Source of the DNA: Ginsengibacter hankyongi
GTDB taxonomy: Bacteria; Bacteroidota; Bacteroidia; Chitinophagales; Chitinophagaceae
Direction of reading: 5' to 3'
NCBI RefSeq assembly: GCF_008710285.1
Contig: NZ_VYQF01000013.1
Span: 17,041-81,040 of the forward strand
DNA length: 64,000 nt
The notes under the pieces were generated by a model, which ran no database searches, was not told where the DNA came from, and saw only the letters and a program-made list of their open reading frames with translations. Position numbers and translations under genes: made by a program. Shown piece by piece: positions 6,977 through 15,006 of this stretch. The first letter of the stretch is position 1, and the number at the start of each line of letters is the position of its first letter.

Positions 6977-8953
6977 ATGAAACAACTGCTGATAGTTATT
7001 GTGTCATTAATAACTTCCCCCCTGCTGTTTGCACAAAAAGAATTACCCAAATTTGGCAATATCGATAAAGCTGATCTTTTGCTTAAAGAATGTGATTTCG
7101 ATAAAGATGCCGCTGCGTATAAACTGATAGATTACGGCGACGTACGCTATGTAAGAGGAAAAGATCTTTTTAAGATAGAAACACAGCGAAGAATTCGTAT
7201 AAAAATTTTAAAAGACAAAGGACTTGACCTTGCCAACATTAAAATAAAATTTTATAGTAAGCAGGGTTATGAAAATATATCCAATATTTCGGGAGTTACG
7301 TACAATATTGATAACTCAGGAAATGTAGTTACTACCAAACTTGATAAATCATCAATTTTTAAAAAGCCGGTAGATAAAAAATTTTCAGAAGTAGCTTTCA
7401 CATTGCCCGATGTAAAAGTGGGAAGTGTTATTGAATATAAATATACAGATGATAAAGAATCCATCGAAAACCTTTCTGACTGGTATTTCCAAGATGATAT
7501 TCCCACGAGATTGAGTATGTATAGAATTTTGGTGCCGTCTATTTTCAGGTTTGTTAATGAAGTTATGGCTTACCAAAAAGTAGAACAGTCCAGTGATAAT
7601 GTAAACGAAAACATGGCTTTACCTAACGGAAGTATTTTTAACTATACTTCTGCTGAGCACACTTATATTGTACAAAACGTTCCTGCATTAACGGATGAGC
7701 CGTATATGGGTGCTGCAAAAGATTATTTACAGCGGGTTGTTTTCCAGTTGTCTCAAATAATTTATGCGGACGGCGAAGTAACAGAAGTTATGTCATCGTG
7801 GCCAAAGCTTACTAAAGATCTTCTCCAGGAAGAAGACTTCGGCCTGCAGCTGAAAAAAAATATTCCGCATACCGGAACGCTTGACGATAGTTTGAAGCTT
7901 TTAAAAACTGAACAGGAAAAAATTGTTTTCATTTATGATTATGTGCAGCGCAACATGAACTGGAATGGTTCCGAAAGTATCTATTCTTACGATGGCATAC
8001 GTTCTGCATGGGATAAAAAATCGGGCAGCAACTGCGAAATTAATTTTGTTTTAATTGATCTTTTAAGAGATGCCGGCCTCAAGGCATACCCGTTGCTGGT
8101 AAGCACCAAAGATAATGGAAGCGTTAATACGTTATACCCGTTCCTCCAGCAATTTAATAATACGATGGCTTGCGTAGTTACAGAAAATAAAACCTACATT
8201 TTAAACGCGGCCGATAAATACAATCCCGCATACCTCATTCCTTACGATGTTGTAAATAACCAGGCCTTTATTGTAGATGCAGATAACGGCGGATGGATTA
8301 CGTTAACGGATGATAAAGACAAGTACATGAACCTGGTTTCCATTTTTTCTGAAATTACTCCCGATGGATTAATGAAAGGGAATGCAACCATTTATAGTTC
8401 CGGGTACAGTAAAAATCCACGGGTAAAGAAATGGAAAGAGGACAGGTCTTCTTTCAACGATTATTTTCTAAAGTCATTTACCGGGGTAAAAGTTGATACA
8501 CTTGAAGTGTACAATGAAGATGTGGACACCTTACCGCTCGAGCAAAAACTAAAGTTTTCATTGCCGGTAAATACTTCGGGTGACTATGAATATTTTCCCT
8601 TAAATCTTTTCCAGGGGCTGGAAAAAAATCCTTTTATAGCCGACCAAAGGCATACCGATATTGATTTTGGATACAAGCAAACGTACCAGGTTGTGGGTAA
8701 GATTTATATTCCCGACGGCTATCAATTTGATGCGCTTCCAAAAAATATAAAGATGATAATGCCCGATACGAGTATTGTTTTTACCCGGCTGATGCAGGCT
8801 GATAGCGCTAGCGTTGATCTTAGAATCAGGCTTGAGTTTAAAAAGCCGGTGTACGTTGCGGGAGATTACCCGTTGTTCCAGGAGTTTTATAAAAAACTAT
8901 TCGCCACATTAAATGAACAGGTCGTTATTAAAAAGAAAAAAGCAACACCCTAA
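6977..8953 (+). CDS. DUF3857 / transglutaminase-like protein (first of a pair)
   Basis: The 658-residue secreted protein has a signal peptide (MKQLLIVIVSLITSPLLFAQ). A DUF3857 domain spans about residues 60-230, followed by a transglutaminase-like domain about 300-420 and a beta-rich C-terminal region of DUF3858 type. In the transglutaminase-like core the nucleophile Cys is present (GSNCEIN, Cys353) and an Asp is present (AADKY, Asp413). The position where a His is expected reads QQFNNT, so an Asn replaces it. The protein may bind rather than process a substrate. The stop overlaps the start of the next gene in TAATG. Confidence 0.85.
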   Translation: MKQLLIVIVSLITSPLLFAQKELPKFGNIDKADLLLKECDFDKDAAAYKLIDYGDVRYVRGKDLFKIETQRRIRIKILKDKGLDLANIKIKFYSKQGYENISNISGVTYNIDNSGNVVTTKLDKSSIFKKPVDKKFSEVAFTLPDVKVGSVIEYKYTDDKESIENLSDWYFQDDIPTRLSMYRILVPSIFRFVNEVMAYQKVEQSSDNVNENMALPNGSIFNYTSAEHTYIVQNVPALTDEPYMGAAKDYLQRVVFQLSQIIYADGEVTEVMSSWPKLTKDLLQEEDFGLQLKKNIPHTGTLDDSLKLLKTEQEKIVFIYDYVQRNMNWNGSESIYSYDGIRSAWDKKSGSNCEINFVLIDLLRDAGLKAYPLLVSTKDNGSVNTLYPFLQQFNNTMACVVTENKTYILNAADKYNPAYLIPYDVVNNQAFIVDADNGGWITLTDDKDKYMNLVSIFSEITPDGLMKGNATIYSSGYSKNPRVKKWKEDRSSFNDYFLKSFTGVKVDTLEVYNEDVDTLPLEQKLKFSLPVNTSGDYEYFPLNLFQGLEKNPFIADQRHTDIDFGYKQTYQVVGKIYIPDGYQFDALPKNIKMIMPDTSIVFTRLMQADSASVDLRIRLEFKKPVYVAGDYPLFQEFYKKLFATLNEQVVIKKKKATP

Positions 8954-10848
8954 TGAAAAAAATATTTATAGCTCTTACGACCAATATAATAGTCATTGCG
9001 GGCTTTTCGCAGGTGAATGTGCTGGATGCTTCGACTATTCCAGCCGCATTAAAAACGGATGCGCATAGTGTAAAACGGGAAGAAAAAATAGAGTTTGACG
9101 TGAAGGACGTTGATGCCGCAAGACTTAGCGTGCACCAGGTTTATACAGTATTGGACGCACAAGGCGAAGACCTGCTTTTGTTTCATGAATATTCAACAGC
9201 CTTTAGGAAACTTGATGACGCGGAAATAAAAGTATACGACGCCACCGGCAAATTCGTAAATAAATATAAGCTGAAAGAAATGCACGCGGAGGCCGTGGGT
9301 GAAGGTTTAGTGGAAGATGGAAAGGTTTATTACTTCAGGGTGGCAGCCCCATCTTATCCAATTACCGTTCAGTATGACTATGAAGTGAAATATAAGGGTA
9401 CCTTAAATTATCCTGATTATAACATTGAAGAATCCGGGCAGTCGGTAGAAAGTTCAAGCTATACAGCCACCGTGCCTGCTGATCTTGATCTCAGGTTTAA
9501 GGCATGTAACACAAAACTAACGCCGGCCGTAAACGCAGTTGGAAAAAATAAAATTTATCGCTGGGAAGTTAAGGAACTGGCAAGTGTTCCATTAGAAGAA
9601 GGAACTGCAAATGATTACAGCGTTTACCCCCGGATATTAATGGCTCCTACTAAATTTTCAATGGATGGCAATGACGGCGATTTAACAAGCTGGAAGAGTT
9701 TTGGAAGCTGGTATTATAATCTCTGCAAGGATGTGGTGAACCTCCCCGAGGAAACCAGGAACAGGCTTAAAGAGATGGTAAAAAATGCCGCCACTGATAA
9801 AGAAAAAATCTATATCATTTATAAATACCTGCAGTCGAATTTCAGGTATGTAAGTATACAACTGGGCATTGGCGGTTATAAGCCCTTTGATGCAGCTTTT
9901 GTGAACGAGAAAAAATATGGTGATTGCAAGGCTTTGAGCAACTATGCAAAAGCCTGCCTGGAAGCAGTTGGAATCAATAGTTATTATGCGATTATAAATT
10001 GCGAATACGACAGCCCGCCTGTAGATCCGTCCTTTCCTCAAAATGACTTCAACCATGTAATACTTTGCGTGCCTTCGCAAAAAGATACCACCTGGCTGGA
10101 GTGTACCAGCAACACCAGTGATTTTGGAGTGCTGGGAAGTTTTACTGAAAACCGCAATGCCTTATTGATAACGCCTTCCGGTGGCGTATTAGTTTCAACG
10201 CCGCGCAGCAGGGCTTCTGAAAATATATTTACCTGTACTACAAAAGTGGCGCTCAAGGAAGATGCGTCAGGGGAAAGTGAAAGCGATATCAAAACGTCCG
10301 GCGAGTTCAAGCAGGAATTAATTCATTATGTAATGAATGAAAAAAAAGACGATCAGAAAAAATACCTGGTGAGTTATCTTGGTTTTATACAGCCTGATGA
10401 TTTTGAATTTACCGAAGATGCTAAAAAAGATTCTGCGGAAACTGCTTTCAAATTTTATATCGAAAAAATTCCTGAGTTTACAGCCGGTACCAAGATGTTT
10501 CTTAATCCCCGTATTTATAAAATATGGCATGCAAAACTTCCTGCAGATGATAAGCGGCTGCATGATTATTATTTCGAGTACCCGTTTACGAAGGTTGATA
10601 CCACGGTATACCAGTTGCCAGCAAATTATACGGTTGAAAATTTACCCAGACCCCGTGATGATAAATTTGAATATGGTTCGTTCAAAACAAATTATACATA
10701 CGATGAAAAAGACAATACGGTAACTACAGTTGCTACGTTGTCCCTTTCAAAGAATGTAATTCCTGCCGATAAATATTTATCAACCCGCAAGTTTTTCAGT
10801 AATGTTATTGATGAATACACCGAGAAGATTATTATAAAAAGTAAATAG
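8953..10848 (+). CDS. DUF3857 and transglutaminase domain protein (second of a pair)
   Basis: The 631-residue protein has a signal peptide (to about FSQ, residue 20), a DUF3857 domain (about 50-230) and a transglutaminase-like domain (about 270-390) with YGDCKALSNYAKACL (Cys325), DFNHVIL (His368) and WLECTS, in which Glu383 sits where Asp is usual. Unlike its upstream partner it retains Cys and His. The two genes share one base of start/stop overlap and are surely co-transcribed. Such pairs are common in Bacteroidota. The role, perhaps periplasmic peptide or protein crosslinking or hydrolysis, is unproven. Confidence 0.87.
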   Translation: MKKIFIALTTNIIVIAGFSQVNVLDASTIPAALKTDAHSVKREEKIEFDVKDVDAARLSVHQVYTVLDAQGEDLLLFHEYSTAFRKLDDAEIKVYDATGKFVNKYKLKEMHAEAVGEGLVEDGKVYYFRVAAPSYPITVQYDYEVKYKGTLNYPDYNIEESGQSVESSSYTATVPADLDLRFKACNTKLTPAVNAVGKNKIYRWEVKELASVPLEEGTANDYSVYPRILMAPTKFSMDGNDGDLTSWKSFGSWYYNLCKDVVNLPEETRNRLKEMVKNAATDKEKIYIIYKYLQSNFRYVSIQLGIGGYKPFDAAFVNEKKYGDCKALSNYAKACLEAVGINSYYAIINCEYDSPPVDPSFPQNDFNHVILCVPSQKDTTWLECTSNTSDFGVLGSFTENRNALLITPSGGVLVSTPRSRASENIFTCTTKVALKEDASGESESDIKTSGEFKQELIHYVMNEKKDDQKKYLVSYLGFIQPDDFEFTEDAKKDSAETAFKFYIEKIPEFTAGTKMFLNPRIYKIWHAKLPADDKRLHDYYFEYPFTKVDTTVYQLPANYTVENLPRPRDDKFEYGSFKTNYTYDEKDNTVTTVATLSLSKNVIPADKYLSTRKFFSNVIDEYTEKIIIKSK

Positions 10849-11091
10849 GTTACGGGTAATATGCGGGACTATTGAAATCAGGGAAGCTTTCAGTGCTCCT
10901 GTATTGAAATACTAACTCTCAATCGTAAACGCAGTTCACTACACTTCACACTGTAGAAATCCTTCTCTCAACTCAAATTCCATAGTTTACAAAACATCTG
11001 GCCCCGGTTCCGTACAACATGGGACTCCATCGGAGGCTCTTTACTGTCAACGCTTACTGAAAATCATATTTTTTGGAATTTACCGGGAAGG
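10849..11091. other. Intergenic region with no recognisable gene
   Basis: I see no coding frame with family resemblance here. A small hairpin CTACA...TGTAG lies near 10938-10956. A perfect palindrome just downstream is listed separately. Confidence 0.5.
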
Positions 11092-11111
11092 TTTTTGTAA
11101 TATTACAAAAA
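11092..11111. promoter_or_regulatory. Perfect 20-bp palindrome upstream of the DUF3052 gene
   Basis: TTTTTGTAAT followed by ATTACAAAAA is a perfect inverted repeat with no spacer, ending 7 nt before the ATG at 11119. This form is typical of an operator for a dimeric repressor or activator. A hairpin role in RNA is less likely because of the low GC content. The cognate regulator is unknown. Confidence 0.5.
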
Positions 11112-11118
11112 ATAGCAC

Positions 11119-11538
11119 ATGCAAAGCACTGGCTATTCTGGAACGCCACTCGCAAAAAAGTTAGGCATTAAAGAAGGATTTATAATGAGGCTGATATATG
11201 AACCTTCCAACTATTTTACACTATTTACTGACATGCCCCAAGATGTGAATTTTACAAACGATAAAAAAATTCTTAAAAATTGTATTCATTATTTTACTAA
11301 AGAATTAAAAGACCTGGATAAAGAGATGAGCGGGTTAAGAAATGAAATTTTGCCCGATGGCATGATTTGGATTTCATGGCCGAAGAAATCATCTAAATTA
11401 AAAACTAACATTACTGAAAACGACATCAGGAATATTGCATTAGCCAATGGACTTGTAGATATAAAAGTATGCGCAATTGATGAAACCTGGTCGGGGCTTA
11501 AGTTAGTGATCCCCTTAAAAGACAGGAAAAATAAATAA
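11119..11538 (+). CDS. DUF3052 family protein
   Basis: The 139-residue cytosolic protein has the DUF3052 features: YSGTPLAKKLGIKEG at the N-terminus (residues 5-19) and a central DGMIWISWPKKSSKL (about 89-103), then VDIKVCAIDETWSGLKLV near the end. The function is unknown, and family members occur across many phyla. It stands alone, with a palindrome directly upstream that may control it. The start ATG is the first in the frame and directly precedes the conserved motif. Confidence 0.85.
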   Translation: MQSTGYSGTPLAKKLGIKEGFIMRLIYEPSNYFTLFTDMPQDVNFTNDKKILKNCIHYFTKELKDLDKEMSGLRNEILPDGMIWISWPKKSSKLKTNITENDIRNIALANGLVDIKVCAIDETWSGLKLVIPLKDRKNK

Positions 11539-11609
11539 TGCCCCTGTATGGCGCAATAATGAAGCGTTGAAATCCACGACGTTATAAAAAATGCTACCCG
11601 GCAATTTTA

Positions 11610-11861
11610 TTAAGTATTAACTGCTTTTGCATCGACCGCGGAAAATTTCTCCCCGACCGCTAAATATTTTGCATCGACCGCACGTAATTTTTCTTCGACC
11701 GCACAACATTTTGCTTCAACCGCATGACATTTCTTTTCGACCGCAAGAGATGTTTGGCCAACCGCAAGGGATTTCGGTTTAACCGAAAGAGGTTTTGCTT
11801 CGACCGCGAAAGGTTTTGTTTTGACCGCACGAGGATTTATGCCGACTGGATGAACCAACAT
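11610..11861 (-). CDS. Hypothetical heptapeptide-repeat ORF on a minisatellite (doubtful gene)
   Basis: An ATG at 11861 opens 83 codons, of which residues 11-80 are ten tandem heptads of consensus x-A-V-(E/D/G)-(A/E/K)-K-x: RAVKTKP, FAVEAKP, LSVKPKS, LAVGQTS, LAVEKKC, HAVEAKC, CAVEEKL, RAVDAKY, LAVGEKF, SAVDAKA. There is no signal peptide, and no recognised domain. The conserved GCGGT core is preserved at third codon positions as well, which suggests DNA-level repeat expansion rather than protein constraint. It could be a spurious frame, since the array length is a multiple of 3. Confidence 0.3.
   Translation of the reverse strand: MLVHPVGINPRAVKTKPFAVEAKPLSVKPKSLAVGQTSLAVEKKCHAVEAKCCAVEEKLRAVDAKYLAVGEKFSAVDAKAVNT
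11622..11831. repeat. 21-nt minisatellite, ten units
   Basis: In minus sense each 21-nt unit carries the core GCGGTCGAAGCAAAA with six variable flanking bases. All ten copies are exactly 21 nt with no indels. In nine of ten the Ala codon position reads GCG (TCG in the third). The period equals two turns of B-DNA. The copies are diverged, so the array is not newly formed. Confidence 0.9.
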
Positions 11862-11960
11862 TCCGACCCCTCTCCCATTTATTTCATCATTTTTTCTTTT
11901 TGGCTCTTTCGTTTTGGCTTGTATATTTCCAGGCCGAAGAATTAATTATTCAGATGAATG

Positions 11961-14510
11961 TTACCACTCACTAATCACTTTCTTCCTTTTACTAAAACGC
12001 ATGGAGTTAACTGCCGAGCCTAATAAACCGTCGAAGCCTATACGATATGTAAAGTTGGGTTTATAGCCGTTTTGAAATCCTGCAACTACATCGAATCTTA
12101 AAAACTTAAAGATATTTTCAAGGCCGGCAAAAGCTTCCGCGTATGTAACATCGGGGTTTATGTAAAGTGCATTGGTGCCATAAACTAAATTCCAGTTGAG
12201 CGTCTTCAAAACGGGAATTTTATTGGTAAGCAATCCATTCAGGTGATGCTCAAAATGTAATTCAGAATAAAAAGAAGAAGTATTACTAAATTGATAATAC
12301 GATGCCAGCTGAAATGTTTGCACATACTCTTTGGCAATATGCGAAACGTTTCCATAAAAATGCTGGTAGTCCTGTACGTAAACGGATTTGTTGTTCAGGA
12401 ATCCACCGACCACTAATTTGTATTTTATAACACCTGCCAGTTTTAAATTGGCATTATCTGAAATATCCAGCGACCATTTGTCATAATCAACATCGCTGCC
12501 CAGGATATTCTTAAATCCTTTCGTGTAATCTATGGTAAAGGTTGGATACCTGGACCCGATAGCAACTTTCGAATTGGGAAACTCAATATATTTTTGCCCG
12601 GGCTTAATACTAAATGCAGCGTGCAATAACACAGCCTGGTGTCGGGTGAATTGTGATGATAAAATTTCTACCGGGTAATTGGGCTTCAGCCTGTATTGAT
12701 ATTTATCGTTAAAAATATAACTGGTTGTATTATCAAGAGGCATCCGGTCTTCATATTCTCCTTCAATTAAAAACCTGGCGCCGCTTTCAAATAATTTAGA
12801 GAAGCCGGCTTTCCCGAAATAGTTTTCATATATTTTCATTTCATTGCGTCCATACAGTAACGTGCCTATGGTGTTGCCTAATCCATCCAATGTACTTTCT
12901 TTAAAAAACTGGCTCACCCGCTTTCCGCCGGCGATATAAAACGATTGCCTTTTTAATTTTTTATCATTATCAAAGTCTCTTGTTCTGAAATTGAGTCCTG
13001 CCCATGCATTGAAATGATGGTTATTAAATCCATAACGTATATCGCCTAGAAAACTTATTCGTGTGTTCCACTGTTTTACCAGTTTGGAAATAGTAAAGGA
13101 CGGATTAATAGCAACACCTTCTACGGTATTATACTGCAACACTTTTAATAACGGATCAACTTCGTACCGGTAAGTGTTGGTTTTACTATAATGAGTTCTG
13201 TTTACGCCTGTCCAGAGTATTTCTGTAAACTTTACTTTGCCTTGTTTCTTTTTGAGTGAATCAATATTTTGGTAAGCCGAATCTTTTCTTATTTCATAGA
13301 TACTGTCTTTAATGTTGTAATCCTTTATTTCCTCTGGCTCAAGCGGCACAGGCCTTATGCTATCCCAATAGGCTTTGGTTTTTTTATTTGCTGCGCTATC
13401 ATATTTTATAACTACCCGGTTAAAAAAGTTCTTTGGGAAATTTGGTTCAAGATTATATTTTGAATACACGTTTACGAAATCGCCAACTGCGTCTATGCCT
13501 AACTGTTTGAAATTAAAGTGCAGTACCTGGTTTTTTACACGCCATACATCATTGCTTACGGGAACAAATATTTGCGAGATTTCCAGTGAATCCAGGACTT
13601 CGAGCTGTGATTCTTTTGTAAGCAGGAGATCGCAATTATAAATGCGCCAATCATCTTCAGCAATATTTATTATTCCTGAAAAAAGGGGCTCGTAAATTCT
13701 TTTGGGTATAACTTTTATCGTGTTAATTTGTTTTCCATCTTCAAAAAAACTGCCGAGCAGCCGGTAATAGTAATAGTTTAAAGCACCATCTGCAATGGGT
13801 GATATAAAGCCACGCGGATTTAGTTGTGCGTCAAAGATGTTTACATTGTTATTATAAAAACTAATGGTTACGGGGAAGTTAAATCCAAAGCCATTACTGC
13901 CGCTCTCGCGGCCGGAAATGACTTCCAGTTTGCTTTTACCGGGCTGTTGCTTCGATATTTTTGTAACGGATTCCGAAAGGTAGATAATTCCCTTTCCCGA
14001 AGAGTCGAGGGCCATATCGTTCCTGTCCTGTTGAGGAATTTTTTTACCTAAAACTTTTTCCGGAAGCTTTCTTAATTTCATGATGCCTTTTATATAAACT
14101 TCTGCCTGGTATGCTTTCACCTGCTTTTCATAGAAGGGACGTTTCTTTATAGCCTGCCTTATAATTTCGTACGCAGGGTCTTCGCCATCTCTGTTTATAA
14201 CTATTGGTTTTAGGGTGAGCGTTTGAACGGTGAGATTAAAATTTACCACCATGTTTGTTGATGATACCGTCACACTTCTCTCCTGTGAAGCGTAGCCAAT
14301 ATAATGACACACTAACGTATAGCGGCCGGGTTGTAAAGTGAAACTGAAATACCCTTCGTTATTGGCAGTAACTCCTTGAGTAGTTCCTTTGATAAGGATA
14401 GAGGCAAACGGTAAAATGTTTCCCTTATCGTCAAATACTTTGCCTTCAATTTTTTGTGCCGATACAGAAACCAGGTGTAAGCAAAACAGTAGCAATAAAA
14501 AAAATTTCAT
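11961..14510 (-). CDS. DUF5686 outer-membrane protein with carboxypeptidase-regulatory-like domain
   Basis: The 849-residue protein has a signal peptide (through VSAQ, about residue 18), then a CarboxypepD_reg-like beta-sandwich (KIEGKVFDDKGNILPFASI to about residue 95, with GVTANNEGYFSF). It continues as DUF5686, ending in many alternating beta-strands consistent with an outer-membrane barrel. Such proteins are TonB-receptor-like but lack a plug. The substrate and role are unknown. It is preceded on the same strand by a small membrane-protein gene with a 49-nt gap. Confidence 0.85.
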   Translation of the reverse strand: MKFFLLLLFCLHLVSVSAQKIEGKVFDDKGNILPFASILIKGTTQGVTANNEGYFSFTLQPGRYTLVCHYIGYASQERSVTVSSTNMVVNFNLTVQTLTLKPIVINRDGEDPAYEIIRQAIKKRPFYEKQVKAYQAEVYIKGIMKLRKLPEKVLGKKIPQQDRNDMALDSSGKGIIYLSESVTKISKQQPGKSKLEVISGRESGSNGFGFNFPVTISFYNNNVNIFDAQLNPRGFISPIADGALNYYYYRLLGSFFEDGKQINTIKVIPKRIYEPLFSGIINIAEDDWRIYNCDLLLTKESQLEVLDSLEISQIFVPVSNDVWRVKNQVLHFNFKQLGIDAVGDFVNVYSKYNLEPNFPKNFFNRVVIKYDSAANKKTKAYWDSIRPVPLEPEEIKDYNIKDSIYEIRKDSAYQNIDSLKKKQGKVKFTEILWTGVNRTHYSKTNTYRYEVDPLLKVLQYNTVEGVAINPSFTISKLVKQWNTRISFLGDIRYGFNNHHFNAWAGLNFRTRDFDNDKKLKRQSFYIAGGKRVSQFFKESTLDGLGNTIGTLLYGRNEMKIYENYFGKAGFSKLFESGARFLIEGEYEDRMPLDNTTSYIFNDKYQYRLKPNYPVEILSSQFTRHQAVLLHAAFSIKPGQKYIEFPNSKVAIGSRYPTFTIDYTKGFKNILGSDVDYDKWSLDISDNANLKLAGVIKYKLVVGGFLNNKSVYVQDYQHFYGNVSHIAKEYVQTFQLASYYQFSNTSSFYSELHFEHHLNGLLTNKIPVLKTLNWNLVYGTNALYINPDVTYAEAFAGLENIFKFLRFDVVAGFQNGYKPNFTYRIGFDGLLGSAVNSMRFSKRKKVISEW

Positions 14511-14559
14511 AGAGTTAAATTACTTAAAGGAGAAGTAAGACGTAAATCAGGTTAATATT

Positions 14560-14922
14560 TTACTTACGGCTTTGAGCAAATCCCGAAGGGCGGATGTAAC
14601 CCGCGGTGAGTGCTGCAAACCCGCCTACCAAGGCACCTATCAGGGCGGTGACTATTATTAGCAAGAACGGGTTATCTACTTTAAAAATTAACAGGGATAC
14701 ACGGTGAGCAAGAATATGATCATTGTTGGTACTGATCCAAAAGCTGAGACTCCCCCACAATAAAAACAATGCAATAAAGCCACTAATAAAAGATACTAAC
14801 GGTGCCTGGGGAATAAGTGCAGCAACTAAAAATGCTACAACAGCAATGCTCCACCATGGAAAAAACAGGCAGGCGCAAAAGCTAAGTAAAGCAGTAAGTA
14901 TTATGGAGACGATAAATTTCAT
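14560..14922 (-). CDS. Small hypothetical membrane protein
   Basis: The 120-residue protein has four predicted hydrophobic helices (about 3-18, 26-46, 47-67 and 86-108) with short polar loops, and ends KxxRPSGFAQSRK. I do not recognise a named family. The second half has Gly-rich segments (ALIGALVGGFAALTAGY), as in small integral membrane proteins. It lies between penicillin acylase and the DUF5686 gene on the same strand, so it may be co-transcribed with either. Confidence 0.7.
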   Translation of the reverse strand: MKFIVSIILTALLSFCACLFFPWWSIAVVAFLVAALIPQAPLVSFISGFIALFLLWGSLSFWISTNNDHILAHRVSLLIFKVDNPFLLIIVTALIGALVGGFAALTAGYIRPSGFAQSRK

Positions 14923-15006
14923 ACTTTATTTATTATAGAAATTAAAATGAATTACACGAATTGGATTATACATTCAAACCAGTTAACTTGTTAACTAATT
15001 AACCAC

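Noticed and set aside
11724..11945. Plus-strand 73-codon frame across the 21-nt repeats (FDRKR-type repeats)
   Set aside because: It is the other strand of the minisatellite, begins inside the array and has no family similarity. The 21-nt period leaves several frames open by chance.
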